Positions 60,542 through 64,000 of a DNA stretch of 64,000 bases are shown in pieces; within the stretch, counting starts at the first letter, position 1; each line of letters opens with the position of its first letter. The stretch spans positions 25,581-89,580 of the forward strand of contig JAISPT010000069.1 of assembly GCA_031274715.1 (NCBI GenBank), given 5' to 3'. The notes beneath the pieces were generated by a model that ran no database searches, had not been told where the DNA came from, and saw only the letters and a program-made list of their open reading frames with translations. The position numbers and the translations under genes are program-made. The DNA comes from Azonexus sp. GTDB taxonomy: Bacteria > Pseudomonadota > Gammaproteobacteria > Burkholderiales > Rhodocyclaceae.

Positions 60542-62607
60542 CTTGTCTCATCTCCATTCGGGTCATGCTGCGCCGCGCCGAAAAACTGTTCCCTGAGCCG
60601 GAACAATTCGTCGCGGGCAGCCGCTGCTTTTTCGAATTCCAGGTTTCTCGCGCACTCCAGCATTTGCTTTTCGAGCCGCTTGATCTCCCTGGCCACGGTC
60701 TTCTCATCCATTACTTCGTAGGCCGCGCGCTGCTGCGCCGCTTTCAACTCGATCTGCGCCGATTCCGCATCGTATACGCCGTCGATGATGTCTTTGATCT
60801 TCTTCGAGACGCCTCGCGGCGTAATGCCATGCAGGCGGTTGAAGTCGATCTGCTTCTCGCGCCGCCGTTCCGTCTCGGCAATTGCCCGCTGCATGGATTC
60901 CGTAACTCTATCAGCATAGAGGATGGCTGTGCCATGTATATGCCGCGCCGCCCGGCCAATGGTCTGGATCAGCGAGCGCTCGGAACGCAGGAAGCCCTCC
61001 TTGTCGGCATCGAGGATGGCGACCAGCGAAACCTCCGGAATATCCAGGCCTTCGCGCAGCAGGTTGATGCCGACCAGTACGTCGAACTCGCCCAGGCGCA
61101 GGTCGCGAATGATCTCGACGCGCTCGACAGTGTCGATGTCCGAATGCAAGTAGCGGACCTTGACGCCGTTGTCGGCGAGGAAATCAGTCAGATCTTCGGC
61201 CATGCGCTTGGTCAGCGTGGTGACCAGCACCCGCTCGCCGACCGCAACCCGCTGGTGAATCTCACCGAGCAGGTCGTCTACCTGGGTACTGGCCGGACGC
61301 ACCAGCACCTCGGGGTCGATCAGCCCGGTCGGCCGCACCACCTGCTCGACGACCTGGCCGGCATGCCTATTCTCGTAGTCGGCCGGCGTCGCTGAAACGA
61401 ACACCGTCTGCCGCATGTGCGCCTCGAACTCGGCAAACTGCAATGGCCGGTTGTCCAGCGCCGACTGCAGACGGAAGCCGTAGTCGACGAGGTTTTCCTT
61501 GCGCGAGCGGTCGCCCTTGTACATACCGCCGACCTGGCCGATGGCGACGTGCGATTCGTCGATGAACATCAGGGCATCACGCGGCAGGTAGTCGATCAAG
61601 GTCGGCGGCGGCTCACCGGCCTGGCGCCCGGAAAAATGCCGCGAATAGTTCTCGATGCCCTTGCAGAAGCCGATCTGGTCGAGCATTTCAAGATCGAAGC
61701 GGGTGCGCTGCTCGATGCGCTGGGCCTCGACCAGCTTGTTGTTTTGGCTGAAGAACGCGATGCGCTCGCGCAACTCCTCCTTGATCGCCTCAATGGCGCG
61801 CAGTACCGTCGCCCGCGGCGTCACGTAGTGCGAGGCCGGGAACACGGTGAAACGCAGCGCCTTGTGCAACAACTGGCCGGTCAGCGGATCGAAGAATTGC
61901 AGGTTCTCGATCTCGTCATCGAACAGCGAGACACGGATGGCATGCTCGGCGTGCTCGGCCGGGAAAATGTCGATGACGTCGCCGCGCACGCGAAAAATGC
62001 CGCGATGGAAATCCATCTCGTTGCGCTCGTACTGCATGTCGGTCAGGCGCTTGACGATGTCGCGCTGATCCATGCGGTCACCGACGCGCATGGTCAGAAT
62101 CATGTTGTGGTACTCGTCGCGGTCGCCGATGCCGTAGATGCACGACACGGTGGCGACGATCACCACATCGCGCCGCTCGATCAGGCTCTTGGTGGCCGAC
62201 AGCCGCATCTGCTCGATGTGGTCGTTGATCGAACTATCCTTCTCGATGAACAGGTCGCGCGACGGCACATAGGCTTCCGGCTGGTAGTAGTCGTAATACG
62301 AAACAAAATACTCAACGGCGTTCTCTGGAAAGAACTCCTTGAATTCCGAGTAAAGCTGCGCCGCCAGCGTCTTGTTCGGCGCCAGCACCAGCGCCGGCCG
62401 GCCGGTGCGGGCGATGACGTTGGCCATCGTGTAGGTCTTGCCCGAGCCGGTCACGCCGAGCAGGGTCTGAAAGGACAAGCCATCCGCTATCCCCTCGACC
62501 AGCTGGTCGATCGCCGCCGGCTGGTCGCCGGCCGGCGGAAAGGGTTGGTGCAGACGGTAGGGACTATCGGGAAAATTGACGATATTCTCAGTCAGCGGGA
62601 CTGTCAT
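60538..62607 (-). CDS. uvrB: Excinuclease ABC subunit B (UvrB)
   Basis: The 689-residue damage-verifying helicase works with UvrA and the UvrC encoded at 8232-10061. Walker A is GVTGSGKTYTMANV, the beta-hairpin carries YYDYYQPEAYVPSRDLFIEKD, the DEAD-like motif is FIDESHVAIGQVGGMYKGD and helicase motif VI is QTIGRAARHIHG. The C-terminal UVR motif binds UvrC (KRLEKQMLECARNLEFEKAAAARDEL). It is divergent from the aminotransferase gene. Confidence 0.96.
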   Translation of the reverse strand: MTVPLTENIVNFPDSPYRLHQPFPPAGDQPAAIDQLVEGIADGLSFQTLLGVTGSGKTYTMANVIARTGRPALVLAPNKTLAAQLYSEFKEFFPENAVEYFVSYYDYYQPEAYVPSRDLFIEKDSSINDHIEQMRLSATKSLIERRDVVIVATVSCIYGIGDRDEYHNMILTMRVGDRMDQRDIVKRLTDMQYERNEMDFHRGIFRVRGDVIDIFPAEHAEHAIRVSLFDDEIENLQFFDPLTGQLLHKALRFTVFPASHYVTPRATVLRAIEAIKEELRERIAFFSQNNKLVEAQRIEQRTRFDLEMLDQIGFCKGIENYSRHFSGRQAGEPPPTLIDYLPRDALMFIDESHVAIGQVGGMYKGDRSRKENLVDYGFRLQSALDNRPLQFAEFEAHMRQTVFVSATPADYENRHAGQVVEQVVRPTGLIDPEVLVRPASTQVDDLLGEIHQRVAVGERVLVTTLTKRMAEDLTDFLADNGVKVRYLHSDIDTVERVEIIRDLRLGEFDVLVGINLLREGLDIPEVSLVAILDADKEGFLRSERSLIQTIGRAARHIHGTAILYADRVTESMQRAIAETERRREKQIDFNRLHGITPRGVSKKIKDIIDGVYDAESAQIELKAAQQRAAYEVMDEKTVAREIKRLEKQMLECARNLEFEKAAAARDELFRLREQFFGAAQHDPNGDETR

Positions 62608-62691
62608 GATAGAATTTCAAGGTTTTGTCTGCTTGCGCACTGTGTCGTGCGTTATGGTTGAACCACAACCCTATTATTTCACGGAGTCGTT

Positions 62692-63900
62692 ATGTCCTCT
62701 TCGATCTTCGCTGCGGTGGAAATGGCCCCGCGTGACCCGATCCTCGGTCTGAATGAAGCTTTCAACGCCGACGCGCGTGACACCAAAGTCAACCTCGGCG
62801 TTGGCGTTTACTTCGACGATAACGGCAAGATTCCGCTGCTGGCCGCCGTTAAGGCCGCCGAGGAAAACCGCCTGAAAGCTGCTCCGCCGCGCGGCTACCA
62901 GCCGATCGAAGGCCCCGCCGCCTACAACACCGCCGTGCAGAACCTGCTGTTCGGCAAAGACTCCGAACTGCTCGCCGCCGGCCGCGTGCTCACCGCCCAG
63001 GCCCTCGGTGGTACCGGCGCCCTGCGCATCGGCGCCGATTACCTGAAGCGCCTGAACCCGGAAGCCAAGGTTTACCTCTCCAATCCCTCCTGGGAAAACC
63101 ACCGTGCCCTGTTCGAGGCCGCCGGCTTCGTCGTCGAGGATTACGCCTACTACGACGCCGCCAGCCGCGGTGTGAACTTCGCCGGCATGAAGGCTGACCT
63201 GAACAAGATGGCGCCGGGCTCTGTCGTGCTGCTGCACGCCTGCTGCCACAACCCGACCGGCGCCGACCTGTCCGACGCCCAGTGGGCGGAAGTCGTCGGC
63301 ATCTGTAAAGAACGCGGCCTGGTGCCCTTCCTCGACATGGCCTACCAGGGCTTCGCCGACGGTATCGAGGCCGACGCCGTGGCGATCCGCGCCTTCTCCG
63401 CTTCCGGCCTGCAGTTCTTTGCCTCCAGCTCGTTCTCCAAGAACTTCTCGCTGTATGGCGAGCGCGTCGGCGCCCTGTCGGTCGTCACCGCCTCCAAGGA
63501 CGAAGTGGCCCGCGTGCTGTCGCAGGTCAAGCGTGTCATCCGCACCAACTATTCCAACCCGCCGATCCACGGCGGCGCGCTGGTCTCCAGTGTGCTCGCC
63601 TCGGCCGAGCTGCGCGCCCAGTGGGAAGCCGAGCTGGCCGGCATGCGCGACCGCATCCGCACCATGCGCACCGGCCTGGTCGACGCGATCAAGGCCGCCG
63701 GCGTAGCACAGGACTTCTCCTTCGTCGTCAAGCAGCGCGGCATGTTCTCCTACACCGGCCTGTCGGCTGCCCAGGTCGAGCGCCTGAAAGCGGAATTCGG
63801 CATCTACGCGGTATCGACTGGCCGCATCTGTCTGGCCGCGTTGAACAACAAGAACATCGGCTACGTCGCCCAGGCCATTGCCGCTGTCACCAAAGCCTGA
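62692..63900 (+). CDS. Aromatic/aspartate aminotransferase (class I, AspC/TyrB type)
   Basis: The 402-residue PLP enzyme exchanges amino groups between aspartate or aromatic amino acids and 2-oxoglutarate. NLGVGVYFDDNGKIPLL at the N-terminus and the HACCHNPTGADL turn are typical of the Ia subgroup. The PLP lysine is in SSSFSKNFSLYGERVGAL, and the C-terminal arginine for substrate carboxylate is in STGRICLAALN. GGAG lies 6 bases before the ATG. Sequence alone does not decide between AspC and TyrB preference. Confidence 0.93.
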   Translation: MSSSIFAAVEMAPRDPILGLNEAFNADARDTKVNLGVGVYFDDNGKIPLLAAVKAAEENRLKAAPPRGYQPIEGPAAYNTAVQNLLFGKDSELLAAGRVLTAQALGGTGALRIGADYLKRLNPEAKVYLSNPSWENHRALFEAAGFVVEDYAYYDAASRGVNFAGMKADLNKMAPGSVVLLHACCHNPTGADLSDAQWAEVVGICKERGLVPFLDMAYQGFADGIEADAVAIRAFSASGLQFFASSSFSKNFSLYGERVGALSVVTASKDEVARVLSQVKRVIRTNYSNPPIHGGALVSSVLASAELRAQWEAELAGMRDRIRTMRTGLVDAIKAAGVAQDFSFVVKQRGMFSYTGLSAAQVERLKAEFGIYAVSTGRICLAALNNKNIGYVAQAIAAVTKA

Positions 63901-63924
63901 CGCAGCGCGGCATTCGCCACGAGA

Positions 63925-63955
63925 GAGGCTGCCCGATCCGGCAGCCTCTTTTTTT
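63925..63955 (+). terminator. Intrinsic terminator after the aminotransferase gene
   Basis: A 9-bp stem GAGGCTGCC/GGCAGCCTC with a 6-base loop is followed by seven T. It starts 24 bases after the stop codon and is a canonical rho-independent terminator. The last 45 bases of the window hold nothing further. Confidence 0.92.
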
Positions 63956-64000
63956 GCCGCCGCGTAATCCGCAGCCGGAGCAAAGCGTTAATAATGAACG

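Noticed and set aside
62608..62691. Promoter for the aminotransferase gene
   Set aside because: TTGAAC and TATTAT occur but their spacing is about half of what sigma-70 needs; no acceptable pair was found.

Overview
The window is chromosomal DNA of a GC-rich betaproteobacterium. Gene content and order (rne/rluC/HAD/sppA near maf/DUF177/rpmF/plsX/fabHDG-acpP-fabF; lepA-lepB-rnc-era-recO-pdxJ-acpS; earP next to efp) best fit the Rhodocyclales (Dechloromonas/Azonexus type). That placement is inference from synteny and protein character; no database was searched.

Layout. 1-4194: 3' end of an Mrp/Mnh multisubunit Na+/H+ antiporter operon (mnhB end, C, D, E, F, G) with a coupled universal stress protein. 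4385-6588: cysDN, sulfate activation. 6696-10733 (minus): a small exported YHYH-type protein, tRNA-Leu, tRNA-Gly, tRNA-Cys, tRNA-Gly, pgsA, uvrC and a family 5-type uracil-DNA glycosylase. 10760-13509: earP, efp and argC. EF-P carries Arg32, the residue EarP rhamnosylates. 13607-21776 (minus): the lepA-lepB-DUF4845-rnc-era-recO-pdxJ-acpS-nagZ series, broken between era and recO by a FlxA-like gene and a probable reverse-transcriptase relic. 21837-24565 (minus): rpoE-rseC-mucD-glutaredoxin with no anti-sigma gene; nadB is divergent. 26278-32796 (minus): DUF177-rpmF-plsX-fabHDG-acpP-fabF-ygfX, with strong hairpins after rpmF and acpP. 32910-34556 (plus): maf, a small membrane protein and an RsmI-type methyltransferase.

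34617-53869 is an accessory island of about 19 kb, placed exactly between the methyltransferase gene and sppA, which are normally close neighbours. It holds a V4R sensor protein overlapping a diguanylate cyclase gene (minus), and a type I secretion unit (plus): HlyB-type ABC transporter, an embedded glycosyltransferase, a frameshifted RTX relic, two paralogous exported proteins of unknown family, a 3258-residue RTX protein with an N-terminal HELVH zinc-protease-like motif, and HlyD. The transporter operon and the effector operon are each preceded by a copy of the same promoter-like element. Two nearly identical leaders with 25-codon reading frames that resemble the start of the RTX protein precede the two exported-protein genes. 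This cluster is the best candidate for an undescribed system: a secreted, possibly glycosylated, multi-domain RTX protein made in translational coupling with exported partner proteins, next to a c-di-GMP signalling pair.

53990-63900: housekeeping genes resume: sppA, a HAD phosphatase, rluC (minus), rne (plus) with a long structured leader, a low-molecular-weight tyrosine phosphatase and uvrB (minus), and an aromatic/aspartate aminotransferase (plus). No CRISPR array, rRNA, complete insertion sequence or integrase was seen.
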